Part shown: one piece after another, positions 18,920 through 28,885 of the stretch
Numbering within the stretch: position 1 is the first letter of the stretch
How the letters are laid out: the number at the start of each line of letters is the position of its first letter
Assembly (NCBI GenBank): GCA_003165595.1
Contig: PLWQ01000012.1
Span: forward strand, 457,542 to 521,541
Source of the DNA: Fibrobacterota bacterium
GTDB taxonomy: Bacteria; Fibrobacterota; Chitinivibrionia; Chitinivibrionales; FEN-1185
Reading direction: 5' to 3'
DNA length: 64,000 nucleotides
Made by a program: the position numbers and the translations under genes
The notes under the pieces: generated by a model
Seen by the model: only the letters and a program-made list of their open reading frames with translations
Told to the model about the DNA's origin: nothing
Database searches by the model: none

Positions 18920-21487
18920 ATGGCAACAGAAGGTCAGAACATACTGCCCGTCTTTCTCGAAGATGAGATGCGAAAATCGTATCTCGCCTATTCGATGAGC
19001 ATGATTACCGCGCGCGCCCTTCCCGACGTGCGTGACGGACTCAAACCGGTGCATCGTCGCGTGCTCATGGGGCTCGAAGATATCGGCCTGCGGCATTCAA
19101 AACCCACCAAGAAATGCGCGAACGTGGTTGGGCATGTCATGGCCAAATATCATCCGCACGGCGATTCCGCGATCTACGATACGCTGGTGCGTCTGGCGCA
19201 GGACTTCTCGTTACGCTATCCCATGGTGGAAGGTCAGGGTAACTTCGGTTCCATAGACGGAGACCCGCCAGCCGCGTATCGTTACACCGAGTGCCGCATG
19301 ACGGCCCTTGCCGAGGAAATGCTGGCGGATATCGACAAAGACACCGTTGACTTTGTCCCCAACTACGATGACTCCATGACGGAGCCATCGGTACTGCCGT
19401 CCAAACTTCCCTTCCTGCTTCTCAACGGCAGCACCGGCATAGCCGTTGGCATGGCCACCAACATGGCTCCGCATAATCTCAACGAAGTAATCGACGGCAT
19501 TGTCGCAACCATAGACAATCCGGATATCGGGTTGATTGACCTCATGCAGATTATTCCGGGGCCGGATTTCCCTACAGGCGGGATAATTTACGGTAAGAGC
19601 GGCATTGTGTCCGCCTATCATACCGGCAACGGCAAGGTGATTGTGCGCGCTCGTGCCGAAGTGGAAAAAACCGGCGACCGCGAACAAATCGTCATTACGG
19701 AAATTCCGTACATGGTCAACAAATCTGCATTGCTCGAACGCATGGCGGACCTGGTCCGCGAAAAAACCATAGAGGGCATTTCGTTTCTGCGGGACGAATC
19801 GGACCGTACCGGCATGCGCATTGTTGTCGGCATCAAGAAAGACAATTTCGGCGACGTCATTTTGAATCAGCTGTATAAGTTTACCAGTCTACAGGATACG
19901 TTTGCGATCAACAATCTGGCTCTTGTGAACAAACAGCCGCGGCAACTCTCACTAAAACAAATAATCACCTACTTTATCGAGCATCGGCATGAAGTCGTCA
20001 TGCGCCGAACGCAGTTCGATCTTGCCAAGGCCAAGGAACGCGCGCATATCCTTGAGGGACTCAAGATCGCTATTGAAAATATCGACGAAATTATCGCGCT
20101 CATCAAGGCATCGCCAAGCACCGATGCCGCCCAAACCCAACTCATGGAACGCTTTGCGCTTTCGGAATTGCAGGCGCACGCCATTTTGGAGATGAAACTC
20201 CAGCGTCTCACCGGCCTCGAACGGGAAAAAATAGAACTGGAACTCGCCGAACTGCACAAGCTCATTGCCGAACTTGCGGCAATACTCGAAAGTCGCGAAC
20301 GCCGCATGGCAATCATCAAGGACGAGCTTGTTGACATCCGCAATCGTTTCGGCGATGAACGCCGTACGGAGATCGTTGACGCGTCGGGCGAAGACATGGA
20401 CATCGACATGGAAGACATGATCCCGGACGAGGACATGGTTGTCACCATGTCGCACTCAGGCTATGTCAAGCGCTGCCCCGTAACAGCCTACCGGACGCAG
20501 GGGCGCGGCGGCAAGGGCGTGGTGGGCATGGAGTCGAAAGACGACGATTTCGTGGAATCGCTGTTTGTCGCGTCGGCGCACGCCTACATCCTTTTCTTCA
20601 CAAACGCGGGGCGCTGTTACTGGCTCAAGGTATACAGAATCCCGGAGGGCGGCCGGCAGTCCCGCGGCAAACCCATTGTAAACCTCATCAGCCTCAAGCC
20701 GGACGAAAAAATCGCCGCCTTCGTGCCGGTGAGGGAATTCGACGAATCGCATTTTATCGTGAACGCCACCGAACGCGGCGTGGTGAACAAGCAGCCGCTC
20801 GCTTCCTATGCAAACATCCGCAAGGACGGCATCAACGCCATGCACCTCGACGACGGGGACCGCATGATCGAATGCAAACTGACAAACGGGAACAACGATA
20901 TCATTCTGGGCACGGCAAACGGCCAGGCTGTCCGGTTTCACGAGAGCGCCGCACGCGAGCTCGGCCGCAATACGCGCGGCGTGCGCGGCATCCGGCTGGT
21001 TGGAAACGACCGCGTGGTGAGCATGATTATCGTCGACGAGTCTCAGCAGGTGCTCACCGTCACCGAAAACGGCTTCGGCAAGCGGACCGACCTTACCGAA
21101 TACCGCAAAACCAACCGGGGTGGTTCAGGGATAATCAACATCAAGACCACGGAAAGAAACGGTACCGTGGTGGCGCTCAAGAGCGTCACCGACCGGAACG
21201 ATATCATGCTTATCACCAAGAACGGCATCGTCATTCGCTGCGACGTGCTGAGGATCTCAATCATCGGCAGGAACACGCAGGGGGTGCGGCTGATCAACCT
21301 CGATAACGGCGATAAGGTGGTCGACATTGCGCTGTGCGGGAAGTCCGACGAGCCGGACTCGGCTCTTCCGGCTGCGGCGGATTCTCCCGTTGCCGTGGAC
21401 GGCTCGGGCGCGGCGGCTGCAGGCGACTCGGGGGCGCCTCCAGCGGCCGATGATCCGGGATCAACGCCTCTTCACGCCACGGAATAG
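18920..21487 (+). CDS. gyrA: DNA gyrase subunit A
   Basis: The 855-residue breakage-reunion subunit of gyrase. The catalytic tyrosine is Y122 in 'AAYRYTECRM'. The quinolone-determining loop reads HPHGDSAIYDT, with Ser83 and Asp87 in wild-type form. The C-terminal pinwheel contains a GyrA-box, here QGRGGKG instead of the common QRRGGKG, supporting gyrase rather than topoisomerase IV. The last 40 residues are a low-complexity Ala/Asp/Pro tail, as in many gyrases. AAAGGAG precedes the ATG. A bidirectional terminator follows. Confidence 0.97.
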   Translation: MATEGQNILPVFLEDEMRKSYLAYSMSMITARALPDVRDGLKPVHRRVLMGLEDIGLRHSKPTKKCANVVGHVMAKYHPHGDSAIYDTLVRLAQDFSLRYPMVEGQGNFGSIDGDPPAAYRYTECRMTALAEEMLADIDKDTVDFVPNYDDSMTEPSVLPSKLPFLLLNGSTGIAVGMATNMAPHNLNEVIDGIVATIDNPDIGLIDLMQIIPGPDFPTGGIIYGKSGIVSAYHTGNGKVIVRARAEVEKTGDREQIVITEIPYMVNKSALLERMADLVREKTIEGISFLRDESDRTGMRIVVGIKKDNFGDVILNQLYKFTSLQDTFAINNLALVNKQPRQLSLKQIITYFIEHRHEVVMRRTQFDLAKAKERAHILEGLKIAIENIDEIIALIKASPSTDAAQTQLMERFALSELQAHAILEMKLQRLTGLEREKIELELAELHKLIAELAAILESRERRMAIIKDELVDIRNRFGDERRTEIVDASGEDMDIDMEDMIPDEDMVVTMSHSGYVKRCPVTAYRTQGRGGKGVVGMESKDDDFVESLFVASAHAYILFFTNAGRCYWLKVYRIPEGGRQSRGKPIVNLISLKPDEKIAAFVPVREFDESHFIVNATERGVVNKQPLASYANIRKDGINAMHLDDGDRMIECKLTNGNNDIILGTANGQAVRFHESAARELGRNTRGVRGIRLVGNDRVVSMIIVDESQQVLTVTENGFGKRTDLTEYRKTNRGGSGIINIKTTERNGTVVALKSVTDRNDIMLITKNGIVIRCDVLRISIIGRNTQGVRLINLDNGDKVVDIALCGKSDEPDSALPAAADSPVAVDGSGAAAAGDSGAPPAADDPGSTPLHATE

Positions 21488-21507
21488 GCGTCGCCGCGGC
21501 GACCAAA

Positions 21508-21553
21508 CAAAAACGGGCGTTTCTTCACATCGTGGAGAAACGCCCGTTTTCTT
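21508..21553. terminator. Bidirectional terminator between gyrA and the SLBB gene
   Basis: AAACGGGCGTTTCT (21511-21524) pairs with AGAAACGCCCGTTT (21536-21549) around an 11-base loop. T-rich sequence follows on the plus strand and TTTTTGTTTGG on the minus strand, so it can stop both converging genes. Confidence 0.88.
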
Positions 21554-21582
21554 TGAGACCAGACACTCGTGTTTGCCTGGCC

Positions 21583-24039
21583 CTACTGCCTGGATAGGAT
21601 GATCAACGTCGCTATGACGGAAACAATGCTTACAATTTGGAAAATCGCGGTCACGGAGTCCATAAACGTCTTGAAGTTGTTCTTGTACTCGATTCTCTGC
21701 GGCACTACGAGCGCGTCCCCCGGCGACATGGAAAGCTCCAGGACATTAGTCTTTTTGTTGGAGATGATGCTTCCGTTGGCGCGGGCAAGGTAAATATTCC
21801 TTCTATCAGCCGTTTCTTTCAAACCACCGGCCATTTCCAGATAATCGGACACTTGGGTCTTGTCGGCGTCAAGCCTGAAGGTGGCAGGGTTGAACACCTC
21901 CCCGATTACCGACACCGTACCGCTGGGCTTGGGTACCCAGATCGTGTCCAAATCCTCAAGGATAAAGTCTTTATATGCTGACTGCCTGGTGAGGTCCATC
22001 ACTACCCTTCCCATCGGTTCCTGCGCCTTCAGCTTGCCCAAAAGCAATTCCTGTTGAGCAAGCAGCTGCTGGGCCTCACCTACGCTCTGGCCTTTGGAAG
22101 CGAGCGCCGTGGTCATGGCGGCGGCGTCGGCTTCAAGCCTGTTAATGTACTCGTCTTCGCGTTTCCGTTCGAGGTCCTTTACGGAAACTCTCGTCACAAT
22201 AGCGGCGGGCAGGTAGGCCTCGGAGGTGAACCCGCCCGCCCGGTCGATGAGATGTCCAAGCGTTTCCTTTTCCAGGATGACATATTCCCCGGGGAAAGTG
22301 AATTCGCCCTTGAGGACCACGCGGCGTTCGTCCTGCCATCCTTTTTTGCTTCGAACGTAGACCCTGTCGGACTTTTTGAGCGGGAGATTGCTTGACGAAT
22401 CGCCTTCAAGCGCGCAGCTCACGCAGAAATCGATCTTCTCGGTGAATACGTACTCGCCATTGTAGGTTCGTCTGTATATCTCGCCGTGATTGGGGCTGGC
22501 CTCATCGGTGAGCCCGCCCGCCTTGATAACAAGGTCGCGAACCTTCATATTGTCAAGCAGCTTCTGGCTTCCGGGATTGGTCACCGCGCCGTCGATGGTT
22601 ACGGTCCTGTCGGGCTCGAAGTAATCCCGCGAGTAAACAATCACTTCGTCGCGGGGCTGCAGCGAGATGTTGTCGGAGGAAGCGTGGTCGGCCAGCCCGC
22701 GCTTGAGGTTGAACGGCACGAGTCGGTCGACAAAGGTGGGCGGAGCCTGTCGCAGGACAATGGCATAATCGAAGTATGTTTCGGGCAGCACCGCATTGAA
22801 ATCCGGCAGAATGTCGGAGAGCCGCATGCCGGGCTTGTACTCGTATTTTCCAGGTCTCGCCACGTTGCCGGAGAGATAGACCGCGTTCCTGTTCTTCTCG
22901 ACAATCGGAAACACCTTGATAACGTCGCCATCCTGAACCTCAAATTCCGGGATCGTCTGCGGCTGGTCCGACGTCAGGTCGAGCACCACCTGCATCGCAT
23001 TGTCTTTGAACCGCTCCACCTGGATCCTGCTTCCCCATGCAGCGGGCGACATGCCGCCGGCCAGCCCGAGAGCTTCCTTGAGCGTTGTGTTGGCCTTGAT
23101 TTCGTACAACGCGCTACGCCGTACGTTGCCGGCAACGGCGACCATTTTCTTGATAATAGGCACGATAATGGCGTCGCCGGATTTGATCCGGATGCTTGCG
23201 TTGTCCTTGCCCGAAAGAAGAAAATCGTAAAAATCAACCGTTGCGACCACGTTGCCGTTCCGTTTGAGCTGGACATTCCGGAGGGACCCGCGGCGGGTGG
23301 GGCCGCCTGCCGCATAGAGCGCGTTCGTGACGCTGGACAGCCCGCTCACGGTGTAATACCCGGGCGATTTCACCTCGCCTACGATAAAAACGCCGATGGA
23401 GCGCAGTTCACCCATCGACACGGACGCCTGCACGCCTTCGATGCTCTGCACGCGATCGAGAATGTTTTTCTGCAGCGCGCTGAACGGCAGACCCGCAACC
23501 GCGACCGGACCGATATGCGGGATGTTGATTCTTCCATCCCGGTCGACCTTGAGGCGGTATTCCCCCTCATTAATCCGCCCCCATAGGAGGACCACAATTT
23601 CGTCCCCGCTGCCCACGATATAGTCGGCAGGAGTGGCGGCGTAGTCTGCCGGAGCAAAGGTGGTAACCCTTGTGCCGGCAAAAGCATCGAGACCGAAAAT
23701 GGTGAGCGTGCGAAGAAGTGAATCCGGATCGACCGTCTTGTTCCTGACGATGTTCTCGTACGTGGACGCCAGCCGCAGCGTGTCTGCCCTGAGGCGGGCG
23801 GCGGCTGCGGTGTCGGCGGCCTTGGCCGCAGCCGTGGTGTCGACGGCCTGCGATCCCTTGAGCGTAGTGTCACGCTTCTGATAGGCTTTCGCCATGTTCT
23901 TCATGTCCGCCGGCGAAAGCCCCTTTTGCTGCATGTATTGCCGCGCAAGCAGGCTGTCCTGCGAACCTACCTGGGGAAATACCGCGCGCGCGCCAAACAA
24001 CGTCCAGGCGCATACCAGCAGAACTGTCCTTCTCTTCAT
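21583..24039 (-). CDS. Outer-membrane polysaccharide export protein with multiple SLBB domains
   Basis: An 818-residue protein with an N-terminal signal peptide (cut near FPQVGS). A poly-export domain ('YIVGSGDEIVVLLWG...GRINIPHIGPVAVAGL', about 125-215) is followed by several SLBB domains, each starting with phrases such as 'VFIVGEVKSPGYYTVSG', 'VAVAGNVRRSALYEI', 'VYLSGNVARPGKYEY', 'VTIDGAVTNPGSQKL' and 'VVLKGEFTFPGEYVI'. A hydrophobic segment lies at the C terminus. This is the Wza/OtnA-like channel for capsule or exopolysaccharide. It lacks a lipobox. A UDP-glucuronate epimerase lies just upstream on the same strand, which fits a role with uronic-acid polymers. Confidence 0.93.
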   Translation of the reverse strand: MKRRTVLLVCAWTLFGARAVFPQVGSQDSLLARQYMQQKGLSPADMKNMAKAYQKRDTTLKGSQAVDTTAAAKAADTAAAARLRADTLRLASTYENIVRNKTVDPDSLLRTLTIFGLDAFAGTRVTTFAPADYAATPADYIVGSGDEIVVLLWGRINEGEYRLKVDRDGRINIPHIGPVAVAGLPFSALQKNILDRVQSIEGVQASVSMGELRSIGVFIVGEVKSPGYYTVSGLSSVTNALYAAGGPTRRGSLRNVQLKRNGNVVATVDFYDFLLSGKDNASIRIKSGDAIIVPIIKKMVAVAGNVRRSALYEIKANTTLKEALGLAGGMSPAAWGSRIQVERFKDNAMQVVLDLTSDQPQTIPEFEVQDGDVIKVFPIVEKNRNAVYLSGNVARPGKYEYKPGMRLSDILPDFNAVLPETYFDYAIVLRQAPPTFVDRLVPFNLKRGLADHASSDNISLQPRDEVIVYSRDYFEPDRTVTIDGAVTNPGSQKLLDNMKVRDLVIKAGGLTDEASPNHGEIYRRTYNGEYVFTEKIDFCVSCALEGDSSSNLPLKKSDRVYVRSKKGWQDERRVVLKGEFTFPGEYVILEKETLGHLIDRAGGFTSEAYLPAAIVTRVSVKDLERKREDEYINRLEADAAAMTTALASKGQSVGEAQQLLAQQELLLGKLKAQEPMGRVVMDLTRQSAYKDFILEDLDTIWVPKPSGTVSVIGEVFNPATFRLDADKTQVSDYLEMAGGLKETADRRNIYLARANGSIISNKKTNVLELSMSPGDALVVPQRIEYKNNFKTFMDSVTAIFQIVSIVSVIATLIILSRQ

Positions 24040-24165
24040 TTCTGACCTTTACAAAAGGAGTGAACGTAGGCGTCTGAATCGTTGCCGCCGGAACCGGCAG
24101 CATCTTTATAATTTACAATTTGCAACACAGGAAAACACGGTTTTTTGGCAGGTGTACGGCCGCCG

Positions 24166-25113
24166 TCATACCCGGTAGTAATCCCGGTACCACTGCACAA
24201 ACCGTTTTACTCCCGCGTCGATGTTGGTCTTCGGCGCGTACCCGAGCCTCGACAGCTTGTCTATGTCGGCGATGGTTGCGGGCACGTCGCCCGCCTGCAT
24301 CGGCCTGAAATCGATAGCGGCCTTTGTGCCGAGGTTTGTTTCGATTTCGCCGATAAAGTCCATGAGATCTTCGGCCCTGCTGTTTCCGATATTGTAAATC
24401 TCTGAGGGAAGGGGATGGGAGAGCGTGAGCAGAATGCCGTCGACAATATCGTCGACGTAGGTGAAATTCCGCTTCATTTTTCCACCGTTGAATACCTCTA
24501 TCGGCCTCCCCTCGAGAATAGCTTTTGTGAAGAGGAACAGGGCCATGTCGGGCCGGCCCCACGGGCCGTAGACCGTGAAGAATCTGAGCCCCGAGCAATT
24601 GAGGCCATACAGGCGGCTGTAGCAGTGGGCAGTGAGCTCGTTGGACCGTTTCGTGGCGGCATAGAGAGACAGGGGATTGTCGACTCTGTCCGATTCCGAA
24701 AACGGAAGTTTGGCGTTGCCGCCGTACACCGACGACGACGATGCGTACACGAAGTTCTCCACGCGGCAGCATCGGGCAATCTCCAGGACGCTCAAAAACC
24801 CTTCGTTGTTTGACTTCTGGTAAGCGAACGGATTGGTGAGAGAATATCGCACCCCCGCCTGCGCCGCAAGATGACAGATGCGAGCCGGTCGATGGCGATC
24901 AACAATGGCCCGCAAGCCCTCGTAATCGCACATGTCGAGCCTGTGGAATGTAAATCCTTTGAATCCTGCCAGAATCGCAAGCCTGGCCTCCTTGAGCGAC
25001 GGATCGTAATAGGCGTTGAGATTATCGATTCCCACCACTTCGTAACCATCCGCGACAAGCCGTTTGCACAGGTGAAACCCGATGAACCCCGCCGCTCCGG
25101 TGACAAGAATCAT
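24166..25113 (-). CDS. UDP-glucuronate 4-epimerase-like NAD-dependent sugar epimerase
   Basis: A 315-residue extended short-chain dehydrogenase. The Rossmann motif GAAGFIGFHL is at residue 7, the catalytic YAATK motif is in 'PLSLYAATKRSNEL', and the Ser of the triad lies in 'YASSSSVYGG'. 'DNLNAYYDPSLKEARL', 'HLAAQAGVRYSL' and 'RFFTVYGPWGRPDMAL' are hallmarks of UDP-glucuronate 4-epimerases, which make UDP-galacturonate for capsule or LPS. The start overlaps the ftsE stop by four bases. It is the last gene of the mfd-to-epimerase run and precedes the SLBB exporter by 126 bases. Confidence 0.92.
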   Translation of the reverse strand: MILVTGAAGFIGFHLCKRLVADGYEVVGIDNLNAYYDPSLKEARLAILAGFKGFTFHRLDMCDYEGLRAIVDRHRPARICHLAAQAGVRYSLTNPFAYQKSNNEGFLSVLEIARCCRVENFVYASSSSVYGGNAKLPFSESDRVDNPLSLYAATKRSNELTAHCYSRLYGLNCSGLRFFTVYGPWGRPDMALFLFTKAILEGRPIEVFNGGKMKRNFTYVDDIVDGILLTLSHPLPSEIYNIGNSRAEDLMDFIGEIETNLGTKAAIDFRPMQAGDVPATIADIDKLSRLGYAPKTNIDAGVKRFVQWYRDYYRV

Positions 25114-25808
25114 GCAAACATCCTCCCGATCTTGGGCCGAACCGTTATGTCCCCGCCGCGGATCAAGACGCCCCGGTCGAGAACGATCTCACGGTAATGG
25201 TACTGCTGCTTGAGAAATTCGTCGTGCGTAGCCATGATGACGGTTGTCCCCCAGCTATTGATTTTCTGAAACATCGCCATAATCTCCCGCGACACGGCCA
25301 CGTCGAGGTTGCCGGTGGGCTCGTCGGCAAGGATAATCAGCGGGTCATTGACAATTGCGCGGGCTATGCAGACACGCTGCTGTTCCCCTCCGGACAACTG
25401 CGGCGGGAAATAGGCGCATTTGTGGGACAAGCCGGTGAGCGCGAGCACCTCGAAGACCTTGCGCTTCACCTCGCGCTCTTTTCTCCCGGTAACGCGCATT
25501 GCAAAGGCGACATTCTCGAATACGTTGCGGTCGGAGAGCAGCCTAAAGTCCTGGAACACGATCCCCAGCGTGCGGCGCAGGAGCGGAATGTCGCGTGAGC
25601 GCATGTAGGTGGAATCGTACCCTCCCACGAACACCTGGCCCTTCGTGGGGAACTCTTCCATGTAAATGTGCTTGAGCAGGGTGGTTTTCCCGGCGCCGCT
25701 CGCGCCGGTGAGAAAGACGAACTCGCCTTTGTCGATGAACACCGAGACGTCCGAAAGCGCCTCGAACGACCCGGCATACTCCTTGGTAACATGGGAGAAC
25801 TGGATCAT
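25110..25808 (-). CDS. ftsE: FtsE-like ABC transporter ATP-binding protein without an adjacent ftsX
   Basis: A 232-residue ABC ATPase. Walker A is [12 protein letters not shown], the signature is LSGGEQQR, and Walker B is '[13 protein letters not shown]'. The N terminus '[21 protein letters not shown]' and '[14 protein letters not shown]' are FtsE-like. FtsE with FtsX controls cell-wall hydrolases at the division site. The start at 25808 overlaps the methyltransferase stop by four bases; the frame runs on to 25991 but the extra residues are the shadow of that gene. Downstream comes the epimerase rather than ftsX, which is the unusual point. A LolD-type role is an alternative. Confidence 0.85.
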   Translation of the reverse strand: MIQFSHVTKEYAGSFEALSDVSVFIDKGEFVFLTGASGAGKTTLLKHIYMEEFPTKGQVFVGGYDSTYMRSRDIPLLRRTLGIVFQDFRLLSDRNVFENVAFAMRVTGRKEREVKRKVFEVLALTGLSHKCAYFPPQLSGGEQQRVCIARAIVNDPLIILADEPTGNLDVAVSREIMAMFQKINSWGTTVIMATHDEFLKQQYHYREIVLDRGVLIRGGDITVRPKIGRMFA

Positions 25809-26629
25809 GCAGGCTCTCTCTTCCTTAAAAGAAAGTGGACGCGCTCGGAGCTTGCGGTGTGTTTCTTGAAGGAAAAGTCGTCCCAGATGCCCAGGATTTC
25901 GAATTGCGCGTCCGGAACGAAATCGCGGATAACGCCCACGGGGAACACTTTTTGTTCGTGATGTTCGAGGCTCTTGGTGTACAATTCGCAATCATTTTTG
26001 TGAACGGGCCCGGCCGCGTTCTGCGTCGGGGCGTCAGCGGGGGAAAACGTCGCGCCAATTCGGCCGGACTCATCACATCGGCGGAAGATCGTGAAGTCGT
26101 TATGTTGTATGCCCTCCGGCGAATGGTAATAACTGTGCCGGAAGTAAAAGCAATCGCCGAAATCGTCCGCGTCGACGTATTCGTTGAAGTTGTTGACGGA
26201 ATTGAACACGGTGGTGACGTCGAATAGAAACAGTCCACCGGGCGAAAGCATCGAGTGCACCTCGCCGAACAGCCGAACATAAGAGTCGCGATCCTTGAGA
26301 TAGTTGATGCCGTCGTACAGAAAAAGGACGAGGTCGAAGCAGGACGTCGCCCGGAACGGAAGATACCGGCCGTCGGCGCACACGACTCCGCCGAGGCGCG
26401 CGCGCGCCTGACGGCACATCGGGTAGGAAAGGTCGGAGGCAAGATACTGGAACCCCGAAACGCGCAAACGCTCCCCGAGCAGGCCGGTGCCGGCGCCGAT
26501 TTCGAGAATGGACGGGCGGCTGGACCGCGCGTGGCGCTTTATTACTTGCTCAATGAGATTGTGCCAGCGGTGATATCCGACGTGCGACATGAGTCTGTCG
26601 TACAGGAGGGCGAGGTCGCCGTAGTTCAC
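25805..26629 (-). CDS. Class I SAM-dependent methyltransferase
   Basis: A 274-residue protein with a methyltransferase fold: motif I 'ILEIGAGTGLLGERL' (about residue 41), the acidic loop 'LASDLSYPMCRQA', and 'CFDLVLFLYDGINYL' as motif IV. Homologues include small-molecule methyltransferases; the substrate cannot be read from the sequence. It starts at GTG, five bases after the surA stop, and overlaps ftsE by four bases, so it is clearly cotranscribed with envelope genes. Confidence 0.85.
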   Translation of the reverse strand: MNYGDLALLYDRLMSHVGYHRWHNLIEQVIKRHARSSRPSILEIGAGTGLLGERLRVSGFQYLASDLSYPMCRQARARLGGVVCADGRYLPFRATSCFDLVLFLYDGINYLKDRDSYVRLFGEVHSMLSPGGLFLFDVTTVFNSVNNFNEYVDADDFGDCFYFRHSYYHSPEGIQHNDFTIFRRCDESGRIGATFSPADAPTQNAAGPVHKNDCELYTKSLEHHEQKVFPVGVIRDFVPDAQFEILGIWDDFSFKKHTASSERVHFLLRKREPA

Positions 26630-26633
26630 GGGG

Positions 26634-27923
26634 CTACAGCCTTATGTCTATGTAAATCTCATGGCGCCATTTCTTAACAAGATCGAGCAGCTTCTTCTGC
26701 GCCATGATTTCCCGCGCCTTCTCGGAAAGCAAGTCGTAGTCGTCCTCCATGGTGAGCGCCCTGTTCTTCATCCGGTCGTCAAGCCGGTACAGGGATATCT
26801 CGTTGCCTTCGCGGACGGGGGCCGTCATGCCGCCACTTTGCAGGCTGTCGATGGCTGCGCGCGCCGCTTCGGCAAGACCGAACAAGGGCACCCATCCGAC
26901 GCGTCCGTCGTGCGCGCGCGTTTGCGCATCGGTGGAGAACTTGTGCACAGCATCGGCAAAATCGGCTTTGGTCTTTGCCGAAGTTCGCACTGAATCGAGG
27001 AGCGCCATGCACCGGTTGACCGCCGCCTCGGGCGGGGTGAGGCTCACGAAAATCTGGCGTACATGCACGGTCTGGTCTTTCTTCGCGACAATATTGACAA
27101 TATGGAATCCGAGACGCGACTCGATAATGTCGCTGGTTTGACCCACGTTCAGGGAAAAAACCGCTTCCTCGAATTTGAGTTCGGAGAGCGTCCCCTTGGA
27201 GATAAATCCGAGGTCACCGCCGCTTGCCGCGTTCGGGTCTTCCGAATATTGCTTGGCCACGGCGGCGAAATCTTCGCCCGCATCAAGGTGCCGCTTGATG
27301 CTCTTTGCCTTTGCAAAGGCAGCTTGGCGCAGGGAATCGGGCGTCACAAGTCTCACGGTGATTTTGTACAACAGCACGCTCTCGCCGATGGTGGGCAGGC
27401 TGTCTTTGTAGTCGCGGTAGAAGGTTTCGACATCGTTCTTGCTCACCGAAACCTGGCCGACATATAACTGGGACACCTTCTGTTTTACCAACTGTTCCTG
27501 GATCTGAGAGCGCAGCTGAGACTTGAATTTGGTGAGCCCCATGCCATATTTCTCACGTAATTCCTTTTCGAGCGCGTCCATGGTCATGCTGTTCTGCGAG
27601 AGGATCTGGGAAATGTGTGCGTTCACCGCCTGGTCGACTTCGTTTTCCTTTACCACGATGTTGGAGTCCTTGGCGGCATGCACGATGAGCACTTTGCCGT
27701 CCACCAGGTCGCCGATAAGCTGCGTGCGCAAGGCGCGGAACTGGGAGGTATCGGGTTTTGCGCCAACGCTTGTCTGGCGCATCATGATATAGGCGTCCAG
27801 CTCCGACTGTGTTATCACCGAATCGCCAACAACCGCGGCTACGCCATCGAGACGGTCGGCGGCGCACGGCAAAGCCGCAAACACGGCAACCAGGACGGTC
27901 TTTGCAAAATTCGATAGGGTCAC
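26634..27923 (-). CDS. SurA-like periplasmic chaperone/peptidyl-prolyl isomerase
   Basis: A 429-residue exported protein. A signal peptide ends near ALPCAAD, followed by the SurA N-terminal chaperone module ('LDGVAAVVGDSVITQSELDAY'). A clear parvulin domain spans about 180-270 ('AKSIKRHLDAGEDFAAVAKQYSEDPNAASGGDLG', 'FHIVNIVAKK') and a second, weaker one about 280-380. SurA escorts outer-membrane proteins to the BAM machine. AGGAG lies seven bases before GTG 27923. It starts four bases after the stop of a second exported isomerase. This fits the many barrel-like proteins in the window. Confidence 0.9.
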   Translation of the reverse strand: MTLSNFAKTVLVAVFAALPCAADRLDGVAAVVGDSVITQSELDAYIMMRQTSVGAKPDTSQFRALRTQLIGDLVDGKVLIVHAAKDSNIVVKENEVDQAVNAHISQILSQNSMTMDALEKELREKYGMGLTKFKSQLRSQIQEQLVKQKVSQLYVGQVSVSKNDVETFYRDYKDSLPTIGESVLLYKITVRLVTPDSLRQAAFAKAKSIKRHLDAGEDFAAVAKQYSEDPNAASGGDLGFISKGTLSELKFEEAVFSLNVGQTSDIIESRLGFHIVNIVAKKDQTVHVRQIFVSLTPPEAAVNRCMALLDSVRTSAKTKADFADAVHKFSTDAQTRAHDGRVGWVPLFGLAEAARAAIDSLQSGGMTAPVREGNEISLYRLDDRMKNRALTMEDDYDLLSEKAREIMAQKKLLDLVKKWRHEIYIDIRL

Positions 27924-27927
27924 TCTG

Positions 27928-28839
27928 CTACTCCTGACTTTCCTTATGCGAGGAATCCGCGGGCGCAGCCGGACCTTTTTGCGATGCGCCCTCCGGCGAC
28001 GTTTTGCGCTGCTCGGTGATGAGGTCCAGATGCGCCTCGACGATCATCTTGGTGCGCAGCGACGAGATGAGCCGCTCAAGTGCGGCGTTCTGCATCTTTG
28101 CCGCGAGTATATTGGCAATATCATCCCGCACCTCCGGCAACTGGCACATGGTGCCTTTGGGCTGTTTGTCGAGCACGCGCACAAGGCAGAAGCTTGAGCC
28201 GGCCTTGATGACGTTTGTGGTCCCGTTGATCCTTGTTGTGGAGATCTCCTGGGCAACCTCGGGCGGAATGTCGCTGAGCTTTACATACGAGATGGTTTTC
28301 GAATCGGGCGGCGGGACTTTCGAGTACTGCGCCGCGAGGCTCATGAAATTGTCGGGCGTCACAAGGGAGCGGACTTTCCACGCGGTATTGATGTCGTCAC
28401 AGACGATCTGGAGGTATTTCGCGACGTTCTTTTCGCGCACGAAATTGGCCTTATTGTCGTTGTAGTAGGCTTCGATGGCCTCTTCGGGAACCTTTACCTC
28501 CTGCGGAGACACTGCGTTGCGGCTCACCATCTCGGCGCAGAGCAGGTCTTCCTTCATGCGTTTCAGGCGATCGCGTATGGTCTCCTCTTTGTCTATTTTG
28601 AGCCGGATCGCCTCATAATAGAGGATCTTGTTGTCGACCCATTGCTTGACGTAGTTGACGATTTGCTCGCGCGTGATAAAATCGCTGTATTCGGTCGGAA
28701 TGCTCTTGTACAATTCGTCGAGCGTAAGCACCGATTCGCCCACCCGCGCCACCACCGGCCCCTTGGGACGGTTTGCGCACCCCGCGAAGGCGCAGACGGC
28801 TAGGAGCCCGAAAACCAAACCATGTCGCAGTACATTCAT
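27928..28839 (-). CDS. Peptidyl-prolyl isomerase-like lipoprotein (PrsA/SurA type)
   Basis: A 303-residue protein with a lipobox (AFAGC, Cys21). The mature part opens with 'VVARVGESVLTLDELYKSIPTEY', the SurA/PrsA N-terminal motif, then helices and a divergent parvulin region around residues 125-240 ('KYLQIVCDDINTAWKVRSLVTPDNFMSLAAQYS'). The C terminus is Lys/Pro/Ser-rich. I start at ATG 28839 because the lipobox signal begins there, although the frame is open to 28992 and no ribosome-binding site is visible. A TATATTTT motif lies at 28859-28852. Likely a membrane-tethered folding factor acting with the next gene. Confidence 0.82.
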   Translation of the reverse strand: MNVLRHGLVFGLLAVCAFAGCANRPKGPVVARVGESVLTLDELYKSIPTEYSDFITREQIVNYVKQWVDNKILYYEAIRLKIDKEETIRDRLKRMKEDLLCAEMVSRNAVSPQEVKVPEEAIEAYYNDNKANFVREKNVAKYLQIVCDDINTAWKVRSLVTPDNFMSLAAQYSKVPPPDSKTISYVKLSDIPPEVAQEISTTRINGTTNVIKAGSSFCLVRVLDKQPKGTMCQLPEVRDDIANILAAKMQNAALERLISSLRTKMIVEAHLDLITEQRKTSPEGASQKGPAAPADSSHKESQE

Positions 28840-28885
28840 GATATTATGAAAAAAATATATGATGGTGCCGCGGAAAGCCACGCGT

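Noticed and set aside
22486-23586. 366-residue open frame antisense to the SLBB gene
   Set aside because: It is a shadow of a well-supported export protein and lacks any family motif.
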